From the NCBI GenBank assembly GCA_964561165.1, contig CAZLOJ010000007.1, positions 1 to 44,524 of the forward strand: a DNA stretch of 44,524 nt, written 5' to 3'. The notes beneath the pieces are model-generated. The model did not search any database, had not been told where the DNA came from, and saw only the letters and a program-made list of their open reading frames with translations. This document shows positions 33,553-40,495 of the stretch, one piece after another (position 1 is the first letter of the stretch; each line of letters starts with the position of its first letter). The position numbers and the translations under genes are program-made. This DNA comes from IMCC26077 sp964561165. GTDB lineage: Bacteria > Actinomycetota > Actinomycetes > Nanopelagicales > Nanopelagicaceae.

Positions 33553-34116
33553 ATGGTCGCAGAACGGCTTTGTTTGTTTCTCATTGAAAGCTCGGCTATC
33601 TCGTTTTTTCTTGGTTTTGCAACAAAGAAACTAGATCTCGGAATTTCGAGATTCTCAGCAGTAACCTTCGCGATCGTTCTAGGCCTCTATACGAATCATC
33701 ATGGATTGCTATTAGTCGCAACCGGATTGTTTATCATCTCGGAAATAGATCGAATTGAATTTCGGATTCCGGATGTATTTACCAAAAGCGCACTCTTTAT
33801 CTTCACTCTCATGGCCAATGGCGATTGGGGTTTGCTGCTCATTGCGTGGCTGTGGATGGCAGTGATGTACGCACTTACCTCTTTTCTGCCGCAAGCTATT
33901 GGTCGAGGGGATGTAAAACTCATAGGTTCATTGATTCTGATTGCTCCGTGGTTGGGCACGATGGCGCCTGCCAAATTTCTCCTTTTGCTCTTGCTGCTGT
34001 CGAGCTCCTTGGCGTTTCCTGGAGCCATGTGGAATCGAAAGAAGCGAGGGCAAATCGCCTTTGCCCCCGCCATTTCAGGCGCAGCTATGCTCCTTTTCGG
34101 AATAGGCGTCATCTAG
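33553..34116 (+). CDS. Prepilin peptidase, minimal A24 type
   Basis: Membrane aspartyl protease that removes the leader of type IV or Tad pilins. The 187-residue protein is almost all hydrophobic helices. It has the two catalytic aspartates: D66 in SEIDR and D120 in the GxGD-type motif GRGDVKL. The N-terminal methyltransferase domain of full-length PilD is absent, as in other actinobacterial versions (Rv2551c position). No pilin genes are in the window. The 57-bp gap before it has several AT-rich boxes but no convincing promoter. Confidence 0.82.
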   Translation: MVAERLCLFLIESSAISFFLGFATKKLDLGISRFSAVTFAIVLGLYTNHHGLLLVATGLFIISEIDRIEFRIPDVFTKSALFIFTLMANGDWGLLLIAWLWMAVMYALTSFLPQAIGRGDVKLIGSLILIAPWLGTMAPAKFLLLLLLLSSSLAFPGAMWNRKKRGQIAFAPAISGAAMLLFGIGVI

Positions 34117-34130
34117 AGGGAGTTATCTGC

Positions 34131-34136
34131 GAGAAT
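34131..34136 (+). promoter_or_regulatory. Possible -10 box of aroC
   Basis: GAGAAT, with TG three bases upstream (TGCGAGAAT), ends 6 nt before the aroC ATG. That spacing fits a leaderless message, but the box is a weak match and no -35 is seen. Confidence 0.3.
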
Positions 34137-34142
34137 TACCCA

Positions 34143-35324
34143 ATGCTTAGATGGTTAACCGCAGGCGAATCGCACGGTCCAGCTCTGTCAGCGATCGTGG
34201 AGGGCGTTCCCGCTCATGTGAAAGTCACTTCACAGGATTTGGATTTTCATCTGGCTCGGCGCCGCTTGGGTGTTGGCCGAGGTGCGCGCCAGAACTTCGA
34301 AGCGGACCAGATTTCAATTCTTGGTGGAATTCGACATGGATTAACTCAAGGTGGTCCAATCGCAATACAGGTAGGAAACACTGAATGGCCCAAGTGGGAG
34401 AAGGTTATGTCCGCTGATCCAATGGATGCAGCAGAGCTTGCGGGACTCGGCCGGAACGCACCTTTGACTCGACCACGTCCCGGACATGCAGATTTAGTTG
34501 GAATGCAAAAATATGATTTCGATGATGCACGTGCGATTTTGGAGCGCGCATCAGCTCGGGAAACCGCCGCGCGGGTAGCTCTTGGTGCAGTTGCGCGACT
34601 CTTCTTAGAGCAAGCAACTGGAATTGAAATTTTTAGCCATGTTATATCTATCGGAGCGGCGCGAATTGAAGAGAATTACGCGCTCCCGCTACCTAAAGAT
34701 ATGGCTGCCATTGACAACGATCCTGTTCGGGCGTTTGACAAGAAAGCTAGCGACGCAATGGTTGCTGAAATTGAAAGTGCACACACTTCTGGTGACACGT
34801 TGGGTGGCGTTATCGAAATTTTGGCATATAACCTTCCACCAGGCTTAGGTTCCCATGTTCATTGGGATAGACGATTAGATAGTCGTATCGCGGGTGCAAT
34901 GATGAGCATCCAAGCAATTAAAGGCGTAGAGCTTGGTGATGGCTTTACCACTGCCACTCGAAGAGGTTCGCACGCTCATGATGAGATCGATTTAACGCCC
35001 GAGGGAATCCGACGAAGAACCGGTCGAGCCGGTGGCACCGAGGGTGGGATGAGCACTGGAGATCCACTTCGCGTTCGAATCGCCATGAAACCTATTTCCA
35101 CTGTTCCTAAGGCTCTCGACACTATCGATGTTGCCACCAAAGAAGCGGCTAAAGCCATCAATCAACGGTCAGACGTTTGTGCGGTGCCTGCAGCCGGTGT
35201 AGTCGGTGAAGCGATGCTCGCATTAGTCCTCGCTGACGCACTTCTTGAGAAATTTGGTGGGGACAGCCTGCAGGAAATTCAACGTAATATTCGAGGGTAC
35301 CTCGACAATTTAGAAATCAAATAA
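34143..35324 (+). CDS. aroC: Chorismate synthase
   Basis: Last enzyme of the shikimate pathway; forms chorismate from EPSP using reduced FMN. The 393-residue protein begins MLRWLTAGESHGPAL and contains RRLGVGRGARQNFE, TRPRPGHADLVGMQKY, RASARETAARVALGA and GRAGGTEGGMSTG, the family signatures. The ATG at 34143 is chosen by homology; the frame stays open far upstream but without a matching sequence. It leads the aroC-aroK-aroB-aroQ cluster. The chorismate product links to pabB/pabC at the other end of the window. Confidence 0.97.
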   Translation: MLRWLTAGESHGPALSAIVEGVPAHVKVTSQDLDFHLARRRLGVGRGARQNFEADQISILGGIRHGLTQGGPIAIQVGNTEWPKWEKVMSADPMDAAELAGLGRNAPLTRPRPGHADLVGMQKYDFDDARAILERASARETAARVALGAVARLFLEQATGIEIFSHVISIGAARIEENYALPLPKDMAAIDNDPVRAFDKKASDAMVAEIESAHTSGDTLGGVIEILAYNLPPGLGSHVHWDRRLDSRIAGAMMSIQAIKGVELGDGFTTATRRGSHAHDEIDLTPEGIRRRTGRAGGTEGGMSTGDPLRVRIAMKPISTVPKALDTIDVATKEAAKAINQRSDVCAVPAAGVVGEAMLALVLADALLEKFGGDSLQEIQRNIRGYLDNLEIK

Positions 35325-35333
35325 TTTCGCACA

Positions 35334-35846
35334 ATGAATCGACCCGTAATTATTACTGGACCACCTGGCGCTGGGAAGAGCAGCACTGCGCGCGTGCTCG
35401 CCGAGATAATCAATGGTGAAGTTATCGACACGGACCTCTTGATTGAGGAAGCATGCGGAAAAAAGATCTCAGAAATTTTCACTGATGAAGGAGAGCAGTT
35501 CTTTCGGGAGCGGGAGGAAGAGGCAGTATTTCGCGCTCTCACAAGTGAAAGTAGTCGTCGAAAGATTATCTCGCTAGGTGGTGGCGCCATCCTCTCGAAG
35601 CGAACCCAAGAACGATTACGTAATAGCGGAGGAGCGATAATTTTTCTTAATGTGAGTATTGCGCATGCAGCTCCACGAATTGGTTTCAATAGGGATCGGC
35701 CATTACTCGTCGATAATCCACGCGCCAAGTGGGTTGCTTTGATGAAGGAGAGATTGCCCATCTATCAGTCGATGGCGAATCTTGTCGTGGATACCGACGG
35801 AAAGAGCGCCCGTGAGGTCGCTCAGGAAATCGCAAAGGCGGTGTGA
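35334..35846 (+). CDS. aroK: Shikimate kinase
   Basis: Phosphorylates shikimate with ATP. The 170-residue protein has the P-loop GPPGAGKS (9-16), the DTD motif (32-34), FFREREEEAVF, SLGGGAI, and RDRPLL in the lid region. The ATG is 9 bp after the aroC stop, and the stop overlaps a possible aroB start (GTGA). Confidence 0.94.
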   Translation: MNRPVIITGPPGAGKSSTARVLAEIINGEVIDTDLLIEEACGKKISEIFTDEGEQFFREREEEAVFRALTSESSRRKIISLGGGAILSKRTQERLRNSGGAIIFLNVSIAHAAPRIGFNRDRPLLVDNPRAKWVALMKERLPIYQSMANLVVDTDGKSAREVAQEIAKAV

Positions 35847-35851
35847 GATCT

Positions 35852-36949
35852 ATGTCTAAGCGGATAAGTGTGCGAGCAGAACATTCCTATGATGTGCTCT
35901 TTGACTCGGTTTCACCTCAGGCTCTAAAGCCTGTACTGGCCGAAGCGCGCAAAGTCGCGGTAATCGTGCCAACAGATCTGGTTCATTTAGCTGCACCGTT
36001 AAAAGCCATACTCGAATCGCTTGGCCATGTCGAGAAGGTGCTCGTTATTGAAGTACCTGAAGGTGAGGCTCAAAAGAATATTTCCACGGTCGATGACTGT
36101 TGGGCCAGGTTAGGCGAAGAGAATTTCCGTAGGAACGATGCAGTTGTCGGACTGGGAGGTGGCGCAACCACTGATTTAGCAGGTTTTGTCGCTGCGACGT
36201 GGCTGCGCGGCATCAAATGGATTGCAATACCAACCTCGCTCGCAGGCATGGTTGACGCTGCCGTAGGTGGCAAGACTGGAATCAATACTAAAACTGGAAA
36301 GAATCTAGTTGGCGCCTTTTACTCTCCGCAATTGGTTATTGTGGACGTTAATTACTTGCATTCACTGCCAATCGAGGAGCTGCGCGCCGGAATGGCAGAA
36401 GTTATCAAATGTGGATTTATTGCAGATCAACGAATTCTCGAAATTATCGAGAACCATGATGATTTCTACGACACTTCTAGTGGTTCAATCGCAGAATTAA
36501 TCGAGCGAGCAATCACAGTAAAGGCAGCTGTGGTCTCGGAAGACTTGAAAGAGAGTTTTTTGCGGGAAGTGCTCAATTACGGCCATACCTTGGCGCATGC
36601 AATCGAGCGCCATGAGAAATACACATGGCGCCATGGAGACGCAGTTGCAGTTGGGATGGCCTACATCGCCAATCTGGCGGTCGAAGTTGGGATTGCATCT
36701 CAATCCTTACTCGATCGTCACATATCCATCTTGAAGCGAGCGGCACTTCCAACAACTTACTCAGCAAGCGCATGGCCAGAGCTACTTATCGCTATGCAAA
36801 GCGATAAGAAATCTCGCGGCTCAGGTTTACGCTTTGTTGCGGTATCAGATCCTGAGTCGAGCGCTGGAGCAGGTGAATACAAAGTAGTGCGACTCGAAGG
36901 GTTGTCCGATGAAGTTTTGGCGAAGGCGTATGAGAGGATTTCACCATGA
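35852..36949 (+). CDS. aroB: 3-dehydroquinate synthase
   Basis: Converts DAHP to 3-dehydroquinate with NAD and a metal ion. The 365-residue protein shows PEGEAQKN, GLGGGATTDLAGFVAATWLRG, PTSLAGMVDAAVGGKTGIN, KNLVGAFYSP, MAEVIKCGFI and the metal-binding NYGHTLAHAIE and RHGDAVAVGM. Two starts are possible: the ATG at 35852 used here, or a GTG at 35843 that overlaps the aroK stop. The stop overlaps aroQ (ATGA). Confidence 0.95.
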   Translation: MSKRISVRAEHSYDVLFDSVSPQALKPVLAEARKVAVIVPTDLVHLAAPLKAILESLGHVEKVLVIEVPEGEAQKNISTVDDCWARLGEENFRRNDAVVGLGGGATTDLAGFVAATWLRGIKWIAIPTSLAGMVDAAVGGKTGINTKTGKNLVGAFYSPQLVIVDVNYLHSLPIEELRAGMAEVIKCGFIADQRILEIIENHDDFYDTSSGSIAELIERAITVKAAVVSEDLKESFLREVLNYGHTLAHAIERHEKYTWRHGDAVAVGMAYIANLAVEVGIASQSLLDRHISILKRAALPTTYSASAWPELLIAMQSDKKSRGSGLRFVAVSDPESSAGAGEYKVVRLEGLSDEVLAKAYERISP

Positions 36950-37383
36950 AGATTTGGGTGCTGAACGGTCCTAATTTAGGACGGCTTGACCTACGCGATC
37001 ATTCGATCTATGGCGACATCTCCTTCAAAGATCTCGTCGATTTTTGCATTGCGAAGGGCGCCGAGCTGGGTTTGCAAGTCGAGGTAAAGCAGAGCGATAG
37101 TGAGACTGAAATAATTCACTGGTTGCACGAAGCTGCTGATAAGCAGATACCTATCGCATTCAATCCTGCAGCTTTCACCCACTACTCGTACGCGATTCGC
37201 GACGCAGTTGCGATGCTAAAAGCACCAAGTATCGAAGTCCACCTTTCGAACCCGTTAGCTCGTGAAGAGTTTCGCCATACATCAGTCGTTTCTGGGGTAG
37301 TTACTGGAACTATCGGGGGATTTGGTCTGCTCTCTTACGAACTCGCACTCCGTGCGCTCGCGAACTTGGTAGGCAAAAAGTAA
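36946..37383 (+). CDS. aroQ: Type II 3-dehydroquinate dehydratase
   Basis: Dehydrates 3-dehydroquinate to 3-dehydroshikimate. The 145-residue protein has the type II pattern: LNGPNLGRLDLR with the catalytic arginine, the essential tyrosine in SIYG, and FNPAAFTHYSYAIRDA. The substrate-binding EVHLSN and AREEFRHTS motifs follow. The flexible loop reads LDLRDHSIYG where many actinobacteria have G-x-R-E-P-x-x-YG, a small variation. With aroB, aroE, aroK and aroC, five of the seven shikimate steps are in this window. Confidence 0.94.
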   Translation: MKIWVLNGPNLGRLDLRDHSIYGDISFKDLVDFCIAKGAELGLQVEVKQSDSETEIIHWLHEAADKQIPIAFNPAAFTHYSYAIRDAVAMLKAPSIEVHLSNPLAREEFRHTSVVSGVVTGTIGGFGLLSYELALRALANLVGKK

Positions 37384-37396
37384 GCCATTCCTCGGG

Positions 37397-37402
37397 TAGA
37401 AT
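37397..37402 (+). promoter_or_regulatory. Putative -10 box of efp
   Basis: TAGAAT lies 14 nt after the aroQ stop. Transcription from about 37409 would give a leader of some 40 nt that includes a hairpin and an AAAGGA ribosome site. Confidence 0.5.
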
Positions 37403-37412
37403 TCGTGCAGGA

Positions 37413-37431
37413 TGTGGGTAGTCCTCCCACA
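37413..37431 (+). promoter_or_regulatory. Hairpin in the efp leader
   Basis: TGTGGG (37413-37418) and CCCACA (37426-37431) form a 6-bp stem with a 7-nt loop, just downstream of the expected transcription start. There is no T-tract. The AAAGGA ribosome site lies 8 nt after the stem. Confidence 0.45.
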
Positions 37432-37450
37432 CAGAAGTAAAGGATTTCCC

Positions 37451-38011
37451 GTGGCAACGACCAATGACCTTAAGAATGGTATGACCCTCAACCTCGACGG
37501 ACAACTGTGGACCGTCGTTGAGTTCCAACATGTGAAGCCCGGCAAGGGCCCAGCATTCGTTCGGACCAAGATGAAACACGTCCTTTCTGGAAAAGTTGTT
37601 GAGAAGACATTTAACGCTGGATTGAAAGTTGAGGTTGCCACCGTCGATAAGAGGGATATGACATACCTCTATAAAGATGCCGAGAGCTTTGTTTTTATGG
37701 ATAAAGAGAATTTTGACCAAATGTATATCTCTGAAGCGACGGTGGGCGAAGCGTCAAAATATATGCTGGAGAATGTCGAAGCGATTGTCGCTGTGCATGA
37801 AGGCGAGCCGCTCTATGTGGAATTGCCAGCGTCTGTCGAACTACGAATTACTTACACCGAACCTGGACTTCAGGGGGATCGTTCCAATGCAGGTACTAAA
37901 CCAGCAACGCTAGAAACGGGCGCAACTGTCAATGTGCCGCTTTTTATCAATCAAGATGAGAAAGTTCGGATCGACACTCGAGATGGTTCTTATCTCGGTC
38001 GAGCAAATTAA
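37451..38011 (+). CDS. efp: Translation elongation factor P
   Basis: EF-P frees ribosomes stalled at runs of proline. The 186-residue protein has the three EF-P domains, with KPGKGPAFVRTK (29-40) at the tip that reaches the peptidyl-transferase centre. The PGKGP loop with K32 is the actinobacterial form reported to work without lysine modification. The GTG start has AAAGGA 6 nt upstream. The C-terminal domain ends DEKVRIDTRDGSYLGRAN, as is typical. Its stop overlaps nusB by one base (TAATG). Confidence 0.96.
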   Translation: MATTNDLKNGMTLNLDGQLWTVVEFQHVKPGKGPAFVRTKMKHVLSGKVVEKTFNAGLKVEVATVDKRDMTYLYKDAESFVFMDKENFDQMYISEATVGEASKYMLENVEAIVAVHEGEPLYVELPASVELRITYTEPGLQGDRSNAGTKPATLETGATVNVPLFINQDEKVRIDTRDGSYLGRAN

Positions 38012-38430
38012 TGTCTGCACGCTCGAAAGGGCGGAAGCGCGCGCTCGACATCTTGTATGAAAGTGACATTAAGAGCGTCAATCCACTCTGGTTGGTGAAA
38101 GAAAGAACTACCACCAATGATGAGATTGCTCTGTTTGCCGTCGAGCTCATTGAGGGGTATGGCGCTTGTGCGTCGTTGATTGATGGATTGATCGATAAGC
38201 ATGCCAAGAATTGGGATCTTGATCGGTTGGCAAGCGTTGATAGGAATATCATGCGGATCGCAACGTTTGAAATTCTAAACGGAAAATCACGAGAATTGCC
38301 AATATCTGTGGCGATTGATGAGGCGATAGAATTAGCGAAAGCTCTCTCTACAGATGAGTCGCCGAAATATATTCACGGCATTCTCAGCGCCATAGCGCGA
38401 GAAAGCGATGCACCCGAAGTCTCTCAATAA
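38011..38430 (+). CDS. nusB: Transcription antitermination factor NusB
   Basis: NusB binds boxA RNA with NusE (S10) in rRNA antitermination complexes. The 139-residue all-helical protein has the typical RSKGRKRALDILYESD start, LDRLASVDRNIMRIATFEIL, ISVAIDEAIELAKALSTDESPKYIHGIL and a short tail. It begins at the last base of efp (TAATG). Its 3' end overlaps the convergent bldD gene by 47 bp. Confidence 0.94.
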   Translation: MSARSKGRKRALDILYESDIKSVNPLWLVKERTTTNDEIALFAVELIEGYGACASLIDGLIDKHAKNWDLDRLASVDRNIMRIATFEILNGKSRELPISVAIDEAIELAKALSTDESPKYIHGILSAIARESDAPEVSQ

Positions 38431-38878
38431 AACCATTGAAGGAATGACCTTCACACCTTGCAATCATCTCGAGGTCGCTTCGGCGGACAGTGATGACATG
38501 TCCGTTCCAGTCACCACGCACATTTATGGCGTAGGTAACGAATTGAGAGAGCGCAAAACTATGCTCAGACAGTTCATTCCGACGAGTTATGTCGAGCGTT
38601 AACAGCTCACTTATCCCTGAATCTACGTTCGGGGTTGCTTCAGATCTAGCGTGTGCCAGCGGAAATAGCGCGCCTATCGGGGCTTGATAGAGAGCCATCA
38701 AAGAGCTGAGCCGGCCCACGGTAATCGCTCGGTCGGCCCTTTCGTAGGAGCCGACCACAACAGCCTTCCACCGCCCTCCGGAGAGGGCTTCGACATCGGC
38801 TAACGAGAGGCCGCGCTGCTTTCTGATCTTCTTCAGTTCTTGCCCCACGCGGAGGGCTTCGAGTCGGTCAAATTCCAT
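38384..38878 (-). CDS. bldD: BldD-like transcriptional regulator with c-di-GMP motif
   Basis: A 164-residue DNA-binding protein. The N-terminal helix-turn-helix (about 8-75) carries LKKIRKQRGLSLADVEALSGG and the BldD signature GRWKAVVVGSYERADRAITVGRL. The C-terminal domain has RGD (121-123), eight residues, then RRSD (132-135), which is the RGD-X8-RxxD motif through which Streptomyces BldD binds tetrameric cyclic-di-GMP. It lies between nusB and pyrR as in Streptomyces. The ATG at 38878 is 6 nt after a TACTCT box on the same strand, so the message may be leaderless. The target genes in this organism are unknown. Confidence 0.88.
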   Translation of the reverse strand: MEFDRLEALRVGQELKKIRKQRGLSLADVEALSGGRWKAVVVGSYERADRAITVGRLSSLMALYQAPIGALFPLAHARSEATPNVDSGISELLTLDITRRNELSEHSFALSQFVTYAINVRGDWNGHVITVRRSDLEMIARCEGHSFNGFIERLRVHRFLALWR

Positions 38879-38884
38879 GGCGGG

Positions 38885-38890
38885 AGAGTA
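38885..38890 (-). promoter_or_regulatory. Putative -10 box of bldD (leaderless)
   Basis: On the minus strand TACTCT ends 6 nt before the bldD ATG. Directly upstream of it is a run of alternating G and C (38892-38901). No -35 element is clear. Confidence 0.45.
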
Positions 38891-38936
38891 GGCGCGCGCG
38901 CAACACGTCGGTTTCAGATATCCACCGAATCTCCTA

Positions 38937-38942
38937 TATGCT
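38937..38942 (+). promoter_or_regulatory. Putative -10 box of the pyrR operon
   Basis: TATGCT lies 8 bp before the PyrR-binding stem. Transcription would begin near 38949, so the message would start almost exactly with that stem. Confidence 0.45.
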
Positions 38943-38950
38943 CGCTCCGA

Positions 38951-38984
38951 TCCTTTAAGACTCGTCCAGAGAGGCGAGGAAGGA
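38951..38984 (+). promoter_or_regulatory. PyrR-binding RNA loop in the pyr operon leader
   Basis: The RNA can fold as follows: lower stem UCCUU (38951-38955) with AAGGA (38980-38984); an internal bulge UAAGA on the 5' side and a single G on the 3' side; upper stem CUCG (38961-38964) with CGAG (38975-38978); loop UCCAGAGAGG (38965-38974). Loop and layout match the Bacillus pyr binding loop as I know it (lower stem ending AAGGAU, loop CCAGAGAGGC). The lower stem's AAGGA is also the ribosome site of pyrR, 9 nt before the ATG at 38994. Binding of PyrR with UMP/UTP should hide it, blocking translation as described for mycobacteria. Confidence 0.8.
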
Positions 38985-38993
38985 ACGGTGGCC

Positions 38994-39527
38994 ATGAAGG
39001 CTGTTCTGAGCAGCGCGGATATCACACGCGCATTGACTCGCATTTCCCATGAAATTATCGAAAAGAATCGCGGCAGCGAAGATATTCTCTTATTAGGTAT
39101 CCCGACTCGAGGTGTTCATCTTGCCGAGCGAATCGCTCGTGAAATTGGCATCATTGCTGGGCAGCCTGTACCAGTGGGAACCCTTGATATCACCCTCCAT
39201 CGTGATGACCTGAGGTCAAAACCACCTCGTGCACTCACTCCAACAAAAATTCCATCTGGCGGGATCGACGGCAAACGAGTGGTGTTGGTTGATGATGTCC
39301 TATATTCCGGACGCACGATTCGAGCTGCATTAGACGCACTGGGTGAAATTGGACGGCCCGCATTGGTGCAGTTAGCAGTTCTCATCGATAGAGGTCATCG
39401 AGAGCTGCCCATACGAGCCGACTATGTGGGGAAGAATCTTCCCACCTCACATGAGGAGATTGTAAAAGTAAGTATCCATGAGGTTGATGGCGAAGATCAG
39501 GTTCAGATCGCGGGCTCTCATGAGTGA
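38994..39527 (+). CDS. pyrR: Pyrimidine operon regulator / uracil phosphoribosyltransferase PyrR
   Basis: RNA-binding protein of the phosphoribosyltransferase fold that senses UMP/UTP and PRPP. The 177-residue protein begins MKAVLSSADITRALTRISHEI. It has LGIPTRGVHLAERIA, the arginine-rich LHRDDLRSKPPR region thought to touch RNA, and the PRPP site VVLVDDVLYSGRT. A GTG at 38988 would add two residues; the ATG at 38994 is preferred because AAGGA is 9 nt upstream. A PyrR-binding loop precedes the gene, so it likely controls itself and the operon. It overlaps pyrB by 8 bp. Confidence 0.94.
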   Translation: MKAVLSSADITRALTRISHEIIEKNRGSEDILLLGIPTRGVHLAERIAREIGIIAGQPVPVGTLDITLHRDDLRSKPPRALTPTKIPSGGIDGKRVVLVDDVLYSGRTIRAALDALGEIGRPALVQLAVLIDRGHRELPIRADYVGKNLPTSHEEIVKVSIHEVDGEDQVQIAGSHE

Positions 39528-40491
39528 TGTTGTAACTCCAGTTTTGAAACGTCATTTACTTTCGATTGATGACCTCACTCGCGAACAAGCGATATTAATC
39601 CTCGATACGGCAGATGAGCTAGCTCGCATTTCCGATGCACCAATCAAGAAATTACCAACGCTTCGTGGTCGAACAGTGGTAAACCTTTTTTACGAGGATT
39701 CAACTCGAACCCGGATCTCCTTCGAAGCGGCAGCAAAACGACTTTCGGCTGATGTCATTAATTTCTCTGCGAAGGGTTCAAGTGTCTCTAAGGGGGAGAG
39801 CCTCAAAGATACGGCGCTTACGCTTCAGGCAATGGGAGCAGATGCTGTGATTTTGCGTCATAGCGCGTCGGGAGCTGCGCATCGATTGGCTGAGTGGACA
39901 AAAGGAACTGTCATCAATGCGGGCGATGGCACCCACGAACATCCAACGCAAGCCCTTCTCGATGCATTTACCATTCGAAAACATCTGAAGAAGAATCCAG
40001 AGCAAAATGGTGGAGTAGGAGCCGATCTAACTGGGGTGAATGTTGCAATAGTCGGGGACATCCTCCACTCTCGAGTAGCTCGCAGTAATGTGCTTCTGCT
40101 TTCACGACTTGGCGCAAATGTCACGTTGGTTGCGCCTCCAACGTTGCTGCCAGTCGGAGTCTCTGATTGGCCAGTGAAAGTTTCCTACGATTTCAACGAA
40201 GTTATTGGCGATTGTGATGCTGTAATGATGCTTCGCCTTCAGCTCGAGCGAATGAAAAGTGCGTTCTTCCCAAGCGCGCGCGAGTATTCACGACTTTTCG
40301 GTCTAGATAAAGAACGTCTCACTAAGAGTCGGAAAACGCCACTGATTCTCCATCCTGGCCCAATCAATCGTGGGCTGGAAATCTCTGCTGAGTGCGCCGA
40401 TAGCGTTGATTCATTGATTCTGGATCAAGTGACTAATGGTGTAAGTATCAGAATGGCAGTGCTGTACCTACTTCTTGGAGGAGTTGATTAA
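39520..40491 (+). CDS. pyrB: Aspartate carbamoyltransferase catalytic subunit
   Basis: Joins carbamoyl phosphate and aspartate, the first committed step of pyrimidine synthesis. The 323-residue protein shows the carbamoyl phosphate motif YEDSTRTR (59-65 region), KGESLKDTALTL, HEHPTQALLDAF, GDILHSRVARSN and HPGPINRG. The length fits the class without a regulatory subunit; no pyrI is present. The ATG at 39520 lies within the end of pyrR. Confidence 0.96.
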   Translation: MSDVVTPVLKRHLLSIDDLTREQAILILDTADELARISDAPIKKLPTLRGRTVVNLFYEDSTRTRISFEAAAKRLSADVINFSAKGSSVSKGESLKDTALTLQAMGADAVILRHSASGAAHRLAEWTKGTVINAGDGTHEHPTQALLDAFTIRKHLKKNPEQNGGVGADLTGVNVAIVGDILHSRVARSNVLLLSRLGANVTLVAPPTLLPVGVSDWPVKVSYDFNEVIGDCDAVMMLRLQLERMKSAFFPSAREYSRLFGLDKERLTKSRKTPLILHPGPINRGLEISAECADSVDSLILDQVTNGVSIRMAVLYLLLGGVD

Positions 40492-40495
40492 CATC

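Noticed and set aside
33825..34142. Long upstream extension of the aroC frame through the prepilin peptidase gene
   Set aside because: The extension shows no chorismate synthase similarity. Known chorismate synthases begin at MLRWLTAGESHG.
37413..37431. Intrinsic terminator after aroQ
   Set aside because: The hairpin lies downstream of the efp -10 box and has no T-tract, so a leader structure is more likely.
38425..38440. TCAAT-AAAACC-ATTGA inverted repeat after nusB as terminator
   Set aside because: The stem is five A/T-rich pairs, has no T-tract, and lies inside bldD coding DNA.
38879..38993. BldD operator between bldD and pyrR
   Set aside because: No convincing match to the Streptomyces BldD site could be found by eye. 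AAC-N6-GTT at 38902-38913 is too loose to claim.
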